64,000 nt of DNA from contig CAVYYK010000041.1 in NCBI GenBank assembly GCA_963772635.1, positions 1 through 64,000 on the forward strand, read 5' to 3'. Shown here one piece after another: positions 29,021 through 40,119 of this stretch; positions within the stretch are counted from its first letter, which is position 1; the number at the start of each line of letters is the position of its first letter. The stretch is from JAUXFS01 sp963772635 (GTDB lineage Bacteria > Pseudomonadota > Alphaproteobacteria > Rhodospirillales > Defluviicoccaceae). The notes under the pieces were generated by a model that searched no databases, had not been told where the DNA came from, and worked only from the letters and a program-made list of their open reading frames with translations. The translations under genes and the position numbers were made by a program.

Positions 29021-29100
29021 TCCGGCGCCAACTTCGGGTCGGCCTTCGGGCGGCCGCGCGTTGGCCACACACATTGCTTGACCAAGGAGGATGTGTAGCG

Positions 29101-29586
29101 ATGACACATTTCGATTTCTCTCCCCTGTTCCGTTCGTCCGTCGGTTTCGACCGTCTGATGCGCCTCGTCGAGAATTCGGTGCAGCAGGCCGAAAGCGTCA
29201 ACGGCTATCCGCCGTACAACATCGAGAAGACCGGCGAGGACGAGTACCGGATCACCGTCGCCGTCGCCGGTTTCGGCGAGGACGAACTGGCGCTCGAGGT
29301 GAACCAGAACGTGTTGATGATCGAGGGCCGCAAGAAGGAAGGCGAGGGTGAAGCCGCCTACCTCTATCGCGGCATCGCCGGCCGTTCGTTCAAGCGGCAG
29401 TTCCAGCTCGCCGACCACGTCAAGGTAGCCGACGCCCGTCTGCACAACGGCCTGTTGGTCGTCGACCTGGTGCGCGAGGTGCCGGAAGCGATGAAGCCGC
29501 GGCGGATCGAGATCTCCACGTCCGAGCCGGCGACGATCGCCGGCAAGGGCGCCAAGCGGATCGAAAGCCCGAAAAAGGCGGCCTGA
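29101..29586 (+). CDS. Hsp20/alpha-crystallin small heat shock protein, second copy
   Basis: A 161-residue IbpA-like holdase. It shares GYPPYNIEKTGEDEYRITVA with the first copy and has LAVEV-type strands, MIEGRKKEGEGEAAYLYRGI and LHNGLLVVDLVREVPEA; the tail is Lys/Ala-rich. AAGGAGGATG nine bases before ATG 29101 is a strong ribosome site. A long bidirectional terminator follows at 29666. Unlike the copy at 785, no DUF1150 gene follows. Confidence 0.95.
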   Translation: MTHFDFSPLFRSSVGFDRLMRLVENSVQQAESVNGYPPYNIEKTGEDEYRITVAVAGFGEDELALEVNQNVLMIEGRKKEGEGEAAYLYRGIAGRSFKRQFQLADHVKVADARLHNGLLVVDLVREVPEAMKPRRIEISTSEPATIAGKGAKRIESPKKAA

Positions 29587-29665
29587 CGCTCGTTCCGAGC
29601 CCCGGGGCGCCGACCCGGTTGACACGGCGCCCCGGACCGCCCTTTCTCGTTTCTTCCCTTCGCTA

Positions 29666-29716
29666 AAAAAGGTGTCGTTCAACTTTTCTCAGGGAGAAGT
29701 TGAACGACACCTTTTT
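29666..29716 (+). terminator. Strong bidirectional terminator after hsp20
   Basis: A perfect 20-base inverted repeat (29666-29685 and 29697-29716) around an 11-base loop, with five A on one side and five T on the other. It can end hsp20 transcripts on the plus strand and anything coming from the minus strand. Confidence 0.9.
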
Positions 29717-29744
29717 GCGTTCTGCCACGTGTTTCTGGGCCGAT

Positions 29745-29845
29745 AAAAAAGCCGCCCCGAAGGGCGGCTTGAGTTTACTAAAGAGGAGGTCAGAGTGGAC
29801 CGGAAATCGCAACCCCCGGTCCTGGGTTCGTACTCGCGGGATCGA
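29745..29845 (-). ncRNA. Putative small RNA A, tandem pair member
   Basis: A minus-strand RNA of about 100 bases is inferred. It begins after a promoter-like element (29851-29879) and ends at an ideal intrinsic terminator: GCCGCCC, loop TTCG, GGGCGGC, TTTTTT (29768 down to 29745). Between these lie ATCCCGCGAG, a hairpin with stem GGACCGG/CCGGTCC, and an unpaired CCTCCTCT that could bind Shine-Dalgarno sequences. The same blocks occur in the same order in RNA B. Such CCUCC-bearing small RNAs are known in alphaproteobacteria (the Cuckoo/CcsR type), but I do not claim membership. The plus strand offers only a short leader-like frame. Confidence 0.5.
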
Positions 29846-29850
29846 GTGCA

Positions 29851-29879
29851 AGGTATTCCCCATTTGGGGTATAACGCAA
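29851..29879 (-). promoter_or_regulatory. Promoter with palindromic operator for small RNA A
   Basis: On the minus strand, TTGCGT (29879-29874) and ATACCT (29856-29851) are 17 bases apart. The spacer holds the palindrome CCCCAAATGGGG. The flank AAAAAAAAGCTTGCGTTAT is shared with the copy at 30202. Confidence 0.45.
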
Positions 29880-30091
29880 GCTTTTTTTTCATATTTTTTC
29901 CGACGCGGCCGTTCCGGTCCCGGATCGAGCGAAAAACGGCGGAAAACCTGGCCTCGAGCGTCGGTCGACAGGGCCGGCGTCGGTGCCATCGCCCGCCGGC
30001 CGTCCTCGGATTGGACTTTTTCGAGAACGAAACGGGGGCATCCCGTCCGAATCCGATCGCCGACAATCCGCCCCGCCGACAGCGCTCCTCA

Positions 30092-30195
30092 ACGAAGAAG
30101 CCGCCCCGGGGAGGGCGGCTTCAGTTCGGTTAGAGGAGGAAAACCATGGACCGGACCTTCGACACCCCCGGTCCAACATAGGTGCTCGCGGGATA
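30092..30195 (-). ncRNA. Putative small RNA B, tandem pair member
   Basis: A homologue of RNA A, about 350 bases upstream of it on the same strand. It contains ATCCCGCGAG, the stem GGACCGG/CCGGTCC with a different loop, CCTCCTCT, and a terminator-like stem AAGCCGCCC/GGGCGGCTT (30121-30098) followed by CTTCGTT, a weaker U-tract than in A. Preserved stems with diverged loops and an unpaired pyrimidine block point to RNA function rather than coding. On the plus strand an 11-codon frame with a ribosome site (AGAGGAGG, ATG 30146) exists and is the competing reading. Confidence 0.48.
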
Positions 30196-30201
30196 GGAAG
30201 A

Positions 30202-30230
30202 GCATATCCCCCATTTGGGGAATAACGCAA
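30202..30230 (-). promoter_or_regulatory. Promoter with palindromic operator for small RNA B
   Basis: On the minus strand, TTGCGT (30230-30225), a 17-base spacer with CCCCAAATGGGG, and ATATGC (30207-30202), or TATGCT one base on. The -35, spacer and poly-A flank are nearly identical to the element at 29851. Confidence 0.45.
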
Positions 30231-30489
30231 GCTTTTTTTTGTTCACCATTCGTGCTCGTCGTTTGCGGATCACCTTTGCAACCTCCACTGCGGCGACCGC
30301 GTCCGAAGACGGTTCTCCTGCCATCCTCGTGAGCGGCCCGGCGTCAACTGCTCACCGTCCCGGCGCATCGGCCAAACAGAAACGGTAAGTTCCCACGCCG
30401 GCCGGCGCGAATGCCCGCGTGTTGTCAGTCCCTTTAGCATCGACGCGCGCCCCCTGGACCCCCGACGTAAAGGGCTAACGATCCCAGAC

Positions 30490-31792
30490 CTAAAAGGTCC
30501 TGGCAACGCGAAACCCGGTGTAGATGACCCGGTTGACGATGCCGTAGCCGTTGCGGATGGCGGAACGGGCGTTCCTCGGAGCGCCGAACCAGGAGCCGCC
30601 CCGCACCACGCGGCGACCATCTGCTCGCCTCTCTCGGTCCAGGCCCTGCCATCGTCGGGCGCTCCCTCATAGTTGTCGTGCCAGACGTCCTCCACCCACT
30701 CCCAAACGTTGCCGTGCATGTCGTAAAGACCCCAAGGATTGGCCGGGTACGACCCAACTTCCGTCGTCTTGCCGACCTTCCCGTCGAAGTTGGCCTGCTT
30801 CGCGGTGATCGTGTCGCCAAAGCAATAGCGGGTTTCGGTGCCGGCGCGGCAGGCATACTCCCACTCCGCCTCACTGAGTAGTCGATAGGCCTCGCCCGTC
30901 TCCCCGCTCAGCCACTCCACATACGCCTTGGCATCCTCCCAACTGACGTTGATCACCGGCCGCCGGCCCCGGCCCCAGCCCTCGTCTTCGGGCTTGTCGC
31001 GCCCGTCTCCTCGGCGAACCGGTCGTACTCCTCGAACGTCACCGGATACCGCCCCACCGCAAACCGGGCGCCGATCGTCACCCGGTGCTGTGGCCTCTCA
31101 TCGTCTCGATCCCTCTTCGTCCGTCTCGGCCGAGCCCATCATGAACGTGCCCGCCGGCAGCACCACCATCTCCGGGCACCACGATTGGTCGATGTCGCGG
31201 AACACCGCGAGATCCGGCAACGTCGCCGGATCGGCATCGACTTCTGGGACGGCCTCTGCTGCACCGGCTTCCTCCACGGAACTCAGTCGCGGAAGTCGTT
31301 TCGCCAGTGGAGATTGACGGCCTTTCGTCGCGCTTTCTCCACCGACCGCTCGATCGCGGCGACCACGTCGTAGAGGGCTTCGTCCCGATCGGGCCAGGCC
31401 GCTATCGGTTTCGCGTCCTTGGGAACCGCCTGCAGCCGGGCGAGCGGCGTGCTCTGCCAGCGGCAGTATCGCAGGATCACCGGGACGACCTGCGCCTCGC
31501 CGCGCTCGTGGCGCTCCAGCGCCTTGGTCATTTCCTCGCCCCAGCAGTAGTCCGACGCGATGAAATCGGCGCTGACCAGCAACAGCACGATGTCGGCCGT
31601 CGTCAGGTTGCGGTCGATCTCGCTTTTCCAGTCGTCGCCGGCGTCGATCATCCGGTCGTGCCATTCGGCGATCAGCCCGCCGCGGCGCAGCACCGCCAGG
31701 TGTTTCTCCAGCTCCCGCCGCAGGTCCTCGTCGGCGTGGGCGTAGGAATAAAACAAGGTGATCGGCGACGCTTGGTTTCCCCCTGTGACCAT
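30490..31792 (-). pseudogene. TIR-domain plus SUMF1-domain protein, broken by four frameshifts
   Basis: From ATG 31792, residues 1-165 are a TIR_2 domain: ITLFYSYAHADEDLRREL, then ADIVLLLVSADFIASDYCWG with the candidate catalytic Glu in WGEEMTKALERHERGEAQVV. After a stop at 31283 a shifted frame gives a linker and MVVLPAGTFMMGSAETDEEG; another gives QHRVTIGARFAVGRYPVTF; another gives VINVSWEDAKAYVEWLSGET to GLYDMHGNVWEWVEDVWHDN; the last gives VVRGGSWFGAPRNARSAIRN and ends GFRVARTF. The latter pieces form a SUMF1/formylglycine-enzyme-like fold, without the usual active cysteines in RGGSW. Breaks are near 31290, 31112, 31000 and 30610. The intact protein would be about 435 residues. Confidence 0.85.
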
Positions 31793-32159
31793 CGGCTGCC
31801 CTTGGCCCGTATTTCGCGCGCCGTTTCGCTAAGCGGCGGCGCTGCGGCCATCATAGGCCCACAGGCCGGTTCCGCAAACCGGCATTGCCGGATCCCGCTC
31901 CCCCAGCAAGATCATGCTCGGCGAGGGCTGGAGCCTCAAACGAAATTCGACCGGTTCACCAGCGTCCGGCGAGCGGAAAATTATCCTTGACATGTGACTT
32001 TCCAGGGCATATGTTCCTGATGTGTTCTTTTGTGGAGCGGCGCGAGACGTGCGTGCCGCAGATCTCAGAAGTCGCCGACCCCGACCCCATGGCGGATAAG
32101 GATAAACAGCGATGACCGGTATGCTCCCTCGTCTGTGCACATCAGCAACGTGGTCGGCG

Positions 32160-32735
32160 ATGAAGGCGGTCGTCGGTTTTCTCTTGGCGCTCCTGACGCC
32201 GATCGCCGCGGTTGCCGCTGATCCGTATGCTTTCGTCGAGGGCGGTGTCGTTTTTTCTCCCGATCGGTCCAATAATGACGAAGTGGAGTTCGGCGACGAG
32301 GCCGGGGGCAGCTTCGCCGCCGGCATCGGTCAGCGCTATTCCCTGTCGGATCGGTGGCGTATCGGCGTCGAGGGCCAACTCATCGGACAGGGGATCCCTC
32401 TGCATGGGAGGAATGACAAGCGACACGCAACCGCCGACGGTCGCTATTTCTGGCTTGCCGGCCTGACGGCCAACGCGTGGCCCGAATACAGGCTGAACGA
32501 TCGATGGTCGCTTTATGGCGGCGGCGGCGCCGGACCGAGCGTGATCACCGCATTTGGGTCGTCGGCGCCGACGGTGTTGGTGATCGGCGGCGCGGGCGCC
32601 CGATTCGAGGCGAGCGATGATCTCACCCTGGATCTGGGCGGCCGCTACTACTGGACGGCGCCGGCAACCGTGAACGGAGCAAAATCGACGTACGACAGCT
32701 TCGGCCCTTCCTTCCGGCTGATGTGGTTTTTTTGA
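32160..32735 (+). CDS. Outer-membrane beta-barrel protein
   Basis: A 191-residue secreted protein. The signal peptide MKAVVGFLLALLTPIAAVAA is followed by alternating polar and hydrophobic strands (FVEGGVVFSPDRSN, RWRIGVEGQLIGQG, GAGARFEASDDLTLDLGGRY), and the protein ends in Phe (FRLMWFF), the barrel-insertion signature. It resembles eight-stranded porin-family or acyloxyacyl hydrolase-like barrels, but no catalytic motif was recognised. ATG 32160 gives a clean signal peptide; ATG 32112 is a weaker alternative. It stands alone between the TIR-SUMF1 pseudogene and msrB. Confidence 0.8.
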   Translation: MKAVVGFLLALLTPIAAVAADPYAFVEGGVVFSPDRSNNDEVEFGDEAGGSFAAGIGQRYSLSDRWRIGVEGQLIGQGIPLHGRNDKRHATADGRYFWLAGLTANAWPEYRLNDRWSLYGGGGAGPSVITAFGSSAPTVLVIGGAGARFEASDDLTLDLGGRYYWTAPATVNGAKSTYDSFGPSFRLMWFF

Positions 32736-32912
32736 CAACCCCAAGGGATCGAATCGAGCGCGCGCTGGATGGCCGCGCCAATCCCACTCCCGGTGGAAAG
32801 CTGCTTGATCTCGGTTTCGGTTGGCGCACGGGTTCGGGTTGACAGCGGCGAGCGGCAGCATACCTCCAAGGGGGTGAACCGGAGAGCAAGCCTGAGAGCA
32901 AGGAGGTGTGAG

Positions 32913-33362
32913 GTGAGCGACGAGAGCGACGGCATCGGCAAGGCGGGTAAGGTCGAGAAGAGCGAGGAGGAGTGGATGGCGCAGCTGGGCCCGGAGGCCT
33001 ACGCCGTCTGCCGCGGCAAGGGCACCGAGCGGCCGTTCACCGGGCGCTACTGGAACACCAAGACGCCGGGGGTCTACGTCTGCGCCGGCTGCGGCGAGCC
33101 GCTGTTCACCTCGGAGACCAAGTTCGATTCCCACTGCGGCTGGCCCAGCTTCACCGCGCCGGTGGCGGCCGAGCGGATCGGCACCGAGCAGGATCTCGGT
33201 TTCGGCATGGTCCGCACCGAGGTCCATTGCAGCCGCTGCGACGCCCACCTCGGCCACGTGTTCCCCGACGGCCCCGGGCCGACCGGAGACCGCTATTGCA
33301 TCAACTCGGTATCGCTGAAGCTGCATCCCGGGACCGGGAAGACCGGGGGCGACAAAGGCTGA
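32913..33362 (+). CDS. msrB: Peptide-methionine (R)-S-oxide reductase
   Basis: A 149-residue enzyme that reduces the R-sulfoxide of methionine in damaged proteins. Two zinc CxxC pairs are present (YVCAGCGEPLF and CSRCDAHLGHVF); substrate-binding motifs are HCGWPSF and HLGHVFPDGPGPTGDRYCIN, with the catalytic Cys in RYCIN. No signal peptide is seen, so it acts in the cytoplasm. GTG 32913 has AAGGAGG seven bases upstream. Confidence 0.96.
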   Translation: MSDESDGIGKAGKVEKSEEEWMAQLGPEAYAVCRGKGTERPFTGRYWNTKTPGVYVCAGCGEPLFTSETKFDSHCGWPSFTAPVAAERIGTEQDLGFGMVRTEVHCSRCDAHLGHVFPDGPGPTGDRYCINSVSLKLHPGTGKTGGDKG

Positions 33363-33386
33363 AGGCAAGTCATGGACGGCCGCCAG

Positions 33387-33510
33387 CCCCCTCACCCCGA
33401 CCCTCTCCCCGCCGGGGCGAGGGGGAGCAACGTATTGAAACACGGGGCTTTTCCCCTCTCCCGCCGATCGCGGGAGAGGGAGGGGCCCGCGTAGCGGGAG
33501 GGTGAGGGCG
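33387..33510. repeat. Nested palindromic intergenic repeat (REP-like)
   Basis: Outer arms CCCTCACC (33389) and GGTGAGGG (33501) enclose two hairpins, CCCTCTCCCCGCC/GGGGCGAGGGGGAG-like (33400-33426) and CCCTCTCCCGC/GCGGGAGAGGG (33454-33480). Such CCCTCACCC/CCCTCTCCC palindromes are dispersed repeats in many proteobacteria. Here it lies between convergent msrB and the TolC-family gene, where it may act as a terminator. Confidence 0.75.
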
Positions 33511-33554
33511 GATCGCTGCCGCGACGGCGCTCGGCGCCGAGTATCCCCTCGGGC

Positions 33555-34868
33555 TCAGTCGATCTTCAGGTTGAGCGGGCCGGCGTCGAGGCGGCCGATG
33601 CCCTGGAGCACCCGGTAGACGGCGATCCTGGCGTCGGCGGCGGCGTCGGTGAGGCTGATCCGGGCGTTGTTGACCTCGCTCTCGGCGTCGAGGACGTTGA
33701 GCAGGTCCTCCTTGCCGGCCTCGCGCAGCCGGCGGCGGGCGACCAAAACCTCGGCGGCGATGTTGACCGCGTTCTCCAGTAGGTCGACCCGCTGGCGGGC
33801 GGTCATCAGTTCGTGCCAGGAGCGACGGGTCTCCTCGAACACCCGGCGGATCGCGGTCTCGTGGTTGTCCTGGCTGGCCCGGTAGTCGAAGGCGGCCTGG
33901 GCGACGCCGGCCTGGGTGGCGAAGCCGTTGAACAGGTTCCAGGTGGCGCGGAGCACCACCGAGTAGGCGCGGCGCTCGCCCTCGACCAGGTCGACGTCGT
34001 TCTCGTAGTTGGCGCCGGCGACCACGTCGACCGTCGGGTAGTAGTCGGCGCGGGCCGAGCGGCGGCGCTCGCGGGCGACCTCGACGGTGGCGCGGCTGGA
34101 GTTGATCAGCGGGTTCTCGCGGTCGGCGATCTTCAGCCCCTCGTCCAGGTCCTGGGGCAGCAGCGCCTCGGGCGGCACCGGCTCGGCCATCCGCGGCAAC
34201 TCGGGGGCGTGGCCGAACACCTGGATGTAGCGGGCGATGGCGTCCTCGAGCGCGCCTTCGAAGGCGATCCGGCGCTCCTTGGCGATCTGCAGGCGCGACT
34301 TGGACTGGAGCACGTCGACGGCGATGCCGGCACCGCGCCGAACCCGCTCGTCCTCCAGGTTGAGCTGAAGCTTGATGTTGCTCTCGTTGAGCCGGGCGAG
34401 CTCGATCAGCCGCATCTGGCGCAGCACGTCGATGTAGGCGCGGGCGCCGCGGAACAGCACGTCCTGGCGGGTGCCGGCGAGGGTGAACTCGGCGACCTCG
34501 ACGTTGAGCCGCGCGGTCTTCACCGCGGACGGGGTGCCGAACCCGTTGAACAGATTCTGGGTGACGGTGATCCCGGCGACCGTCTTGACCTTGTTCCAAT
34601 CCTGTCCGTTGGTCTGGCGCAACAGCGGGCTGTCGATGTATTCGGGGCCGTTCTCGCCGACGGCGTCGACCCTGGGCAGATAACCGGCGAACGCCCCGTC
34701 GACCCCCTCGACGGTGGATTGCAGGCTCTTGCGGCGGGAGAGGATTTCCGGATTGGCGGTGATCAGCCCCTGGAGCTCCTCCTCCAGGGATTGGGCGAAG
34801 GCCGGCACGCCGACGACGAACCACAGCGCGAGGGGGAGAATTGCGCCGGCCGCCGTCCAAATCTTCAA
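33555..34868 (-). CDS. TolC-family outer-membrane efflux protein
   Basis: A 437-residue trimeric outer-membrane channel of type I secretion or efflux systems. The signal peptide begins LKIWTAAGAILPLALWFVVG, cut after AFAQ. Two internally homologous halves each contain a strand-helix motif (GITVTQNLFNGFGTPSAVKT and LRATWNLFNGFATQAGVAQA). The LFNGF repeats resemble the AggA/LapE-type subgroup. The start is probably TTG 34868, with AAGGGGG just upstream; GTG 34919 is a weaker choice. No inner-membrane ABC or adaptor gene is adjacent. Confidence 0.9.
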   Translation of the reverse strand: MKIWTAAGAILPLALWFVVGVPAFAQSLEEELQGLITANPEILSRRKSLQSTVEGVDGAFAGYLPRVDAVGENGPEYIDSPLLRQTNGQDWNKVKTVAGITVTQNLFNGFGTPSAVKTARLNVEVAEFTLAGTRQDVLFRGARAYIDVLRQMRLIELARLNESNIKLQLNLEDERVRRGAGIAVDVLQSKSRLQIAKERRIAFEGALEDAIARYIQVFGHAPELPRMAEPVPPEALLPQDLDEGLKIADRENPLINSSRATVEVARERRRSARADYYPTVDVVAGANYENDVDLVEGERRAYSVVLRATWNLFNGFATQAGVAQAAFDYRASQDNHETAIRRVFEETRRSWHELMTARQRVDLLENAVNIAAEVLVARRRLREAGKEDLLNVLDAESEVNNARISLTDAAADARIAVYRVLQGIGRLDAGPLNLKID

Positions 34869-35081
34869 TGCGCCCCCTTCACCGTTTCCGTTCGCTTCGG
34901 CCCGGTCCTCGACGATCACACCCGGGTCCGGCTCTAGCCCGTTTGGGGCATACTGGCATTCTCAAGCCCCGGCGTCACCGGTCAAGTGCCGTCGTGGCGC
35001 GCCGCCTAAATCTTTATGATTGTTGCTTTTCGGCAACAGCGGATAGCAGGGTGGGCGCGCGCCGCCGGTCCGCCGGTCGCC

Positions 35082-38707
<3,626 letters not shown>

Positions 38708-38771
38708 CGCCCCGCTCCCCGTCGATTTTTATCGTTGTGAAGACTGTTATACAGGGAAGGCGGAGGAGGGG

Positions 38772-38996
38772 TCACGCTCCCAGGAGCGGGGAGCGGGACG
38801 GAGGCTTCCGGTTGTCGTTGGCGGCCGGGCGCGCTACCGGTTCGATCATCCGGTTGCGCAACTCCAGGCCCAGTTGCACCTCGTCCAGGCTCTTGAGCGC
38901 CAGCTTGAGGCCGACCTGCGCCAGCTTGAGCCGGCTTTGTGCCAGGTTGAGGTGGTGTAGGGGGTCAGTCAAGTCGCGGTCGCCGTGAATGCGCAA
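38772..38996 (-). CDS. Small hypothetical protein, uncertain
   Basis: A 74-residue open frame with an amphipathic helix of repeating Leu/Lys/Ala (LNLAQSRLKLAQVGLKLALK) and the tail ARPAANDNRKPP, a style common in small alphaproteobacterial proteins. I recognise no family and no clear ribosome site. It lies upstream of, and on the same strand as, the 5-oxoprolinase gene. It may be non-coding. Confidence 0.3.
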   Translation of the reverse strand: MRIHGDRDLTDPLHHLNLAQSRLKLAQVGLKLALKSLDEVQLGLELRNRMIEPVARPAANDNRKPPSRSPLLGA

Positions 38997-39176
38997 ACCC
39001 CGCCGCGTCCGATGGCGGCGAGGTGAAGCGGATGATAATCGGAAATAAAAGCTATGTCAAGGTTTTTATTCCTTTTACCGGCGCTTTACGCCCGGAACCT
39101 TCACGGGTTCCATTTTGATGGGGTGGACCGCCCCTGGTTAGCGCTACATTCGCACACCAACGAGATTGGATTTTGG

Positions 39177-39650
39177 ATGAACCGCCAAGTCACACATGTC
39201 GCCTTCTGCATCGCCGTGCTTGTCGCGCTCGTCGCCGCGCCCGCCCGCGCCGACGTGACCGGCAAACCGCAAGTGATCGACGGCAACACCCTGGACATCG
39301 CCGGCGAGCGGATCCGCCTTTACGGGATCGCCGCCCCCGCGCCGGACCAGACCTGCACCGCCGACGGGGCGGAATGGCCCTGTGGCCAGGAAGCGATGTA
39401 TGCTCTGGTGTTCGAGACCGCCTACCACTGGGTCACCTGCAAGGGCGACAACCGGGACCAGGCCGGGCACCTGATCGCCGTCTGCACCATCGGCCCCTAC
39501 GACCTCGCCGCCCTGATGGTCCGCAAGGGCTGGGCCCTGGCCGACCGCCGATACGCCAGCGACTATGTCGACGAGGAAGACGAGGCCAGAGCTGCAAGGC
39601 GGGGACTGTGGCGGGGCGAGTTCGTGCCGCCGTGGGAATGGCGGCGGTAG
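39177..39650 (+). CDS. Secreted thermonuclease-family (SNase-like) protein
   Basis: A 157-residue secreted OB-fold nuclease-like protein. The signal peptide is MNRQVTHVAFCIAVLVALVA, cut near ARAD. The SNase core shows VIDGNTLDIAGERIRLYGIA (conserved Asp and Arg), a cysteine pair in DQTCTADGAEWPCGQEA, and GWALADRRYASDYVDEEDEA with ARRGLWRGEF at the end. The Glu-x-Arg catalytic pattern is not clear, so activity is uncertain. ATG 39177 is chosen for the signal peptide. Confidence 0.88.
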   Translation: MNRQVTHVAFCIAVLVALVAAPARADVTGKPQVIDGNTLDIAGERIRLYGIAAPAPDQTCTADGAEWPCGQEAMYALVFETAYHWVTCKGDNRDQAGHLIAVCTIGPYDLAALMVRKGWALADRRYASDYVDEEDEARAARRGLWRGEFVPPWEWRR

Positions 39651-40061
39651 GACCGGTCATACGACCTACCGCCAAGACCGGACACAAGGTTGCCGCGCTT
39701 TTCCTATGGCGCCTGATCGAGCGCCCGCAATGCGCCCGTAGTTTTGATACGCAGGAAAGGCTGACGCGCAACGTGCGCGCGGTCGCTGCGAAGTGATGCG
39801 ACCCAGGGTTTGCGTTAGGTTGTTGGCGTCGACGGTCTCGACGGCGACGGTGAGATGCGGTTGCTGCGTGACTACGTAAGCGTCTGCCCATTTCTACAGC
39901 ATTTTTTCAAATTGATTAAATAACGGGCACTCCTATTTCGTCGGCCCATCGTAGTGCGCGAAATGCTGATGCGGTTATGTAAGCGTGTTGGCAAGCCGAG
40001 TTTTCAGGAATCCCTTTGGAACAACAACGTAACAAGCGCTTCTCACGCTGGAGGTCGAAGT
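39651..40061 (+). other. Upstream region of the urea operon, no gene
   Basis: About 410 bases with an AT-richer stretch at 39895-39925. An open minus-strand frame around 39700-39890 reads like protein (QQPHLTVAVETVDANNLTQT) but has a stop before any start codon. NtrC enhancer sites would be expected here; I did not find a convincing pair. Confidence 0.45.
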
Positions 40062-40077
40062 TGGCACGCCTGTTGCT
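40062..40077 (+). promoter_or_regulatory. Sigma-54 (RpoN) -24/-12 promoter of urtA
   Basis: TGGCACG-CCTG-TTGCT matches the sigma-54 consensus, with GG (40063) and GC (40075) exactly ten bases apart. It lies 43 bases before the urtA start, leaving room for a short leader and the ribosome site GAGGAGAAG. Nitrogen control through NtrC is the natural inference. Confidence 0.85.
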
Positions 40078-40119
40078 GAACAGGGACAGTTTCAACGGCT
40101 GCGTGAGGAGAAGAAAATC

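Noticed and set aside
29858..29869. CCCCATTT read as a sigma-32 -10 element on the plus strand
   Set aside because: No CTTGAA-like -35 at the right distance in either copy; the site is symmetrical and fits a palindromic operator better.
29797..29990. Plus-strand leader ORF in small RNA element A (GTG after AAAGAGGAGG)
   Set aside because: The reading frame is not shared with element B, whose frame ends after 11 codons, whereas the RNA stems and minus-strand terminator are shared.
33387..33510. CRISPR-like or phage-like repeat block
   Set aside because: It is a single nested palindrome without regular direct repeats or spacers.
39700..39890. Protein-like minus-strand frame upstream of urtA
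   Set aside because: A stop precedes any start codon, and there is no recognisable family.
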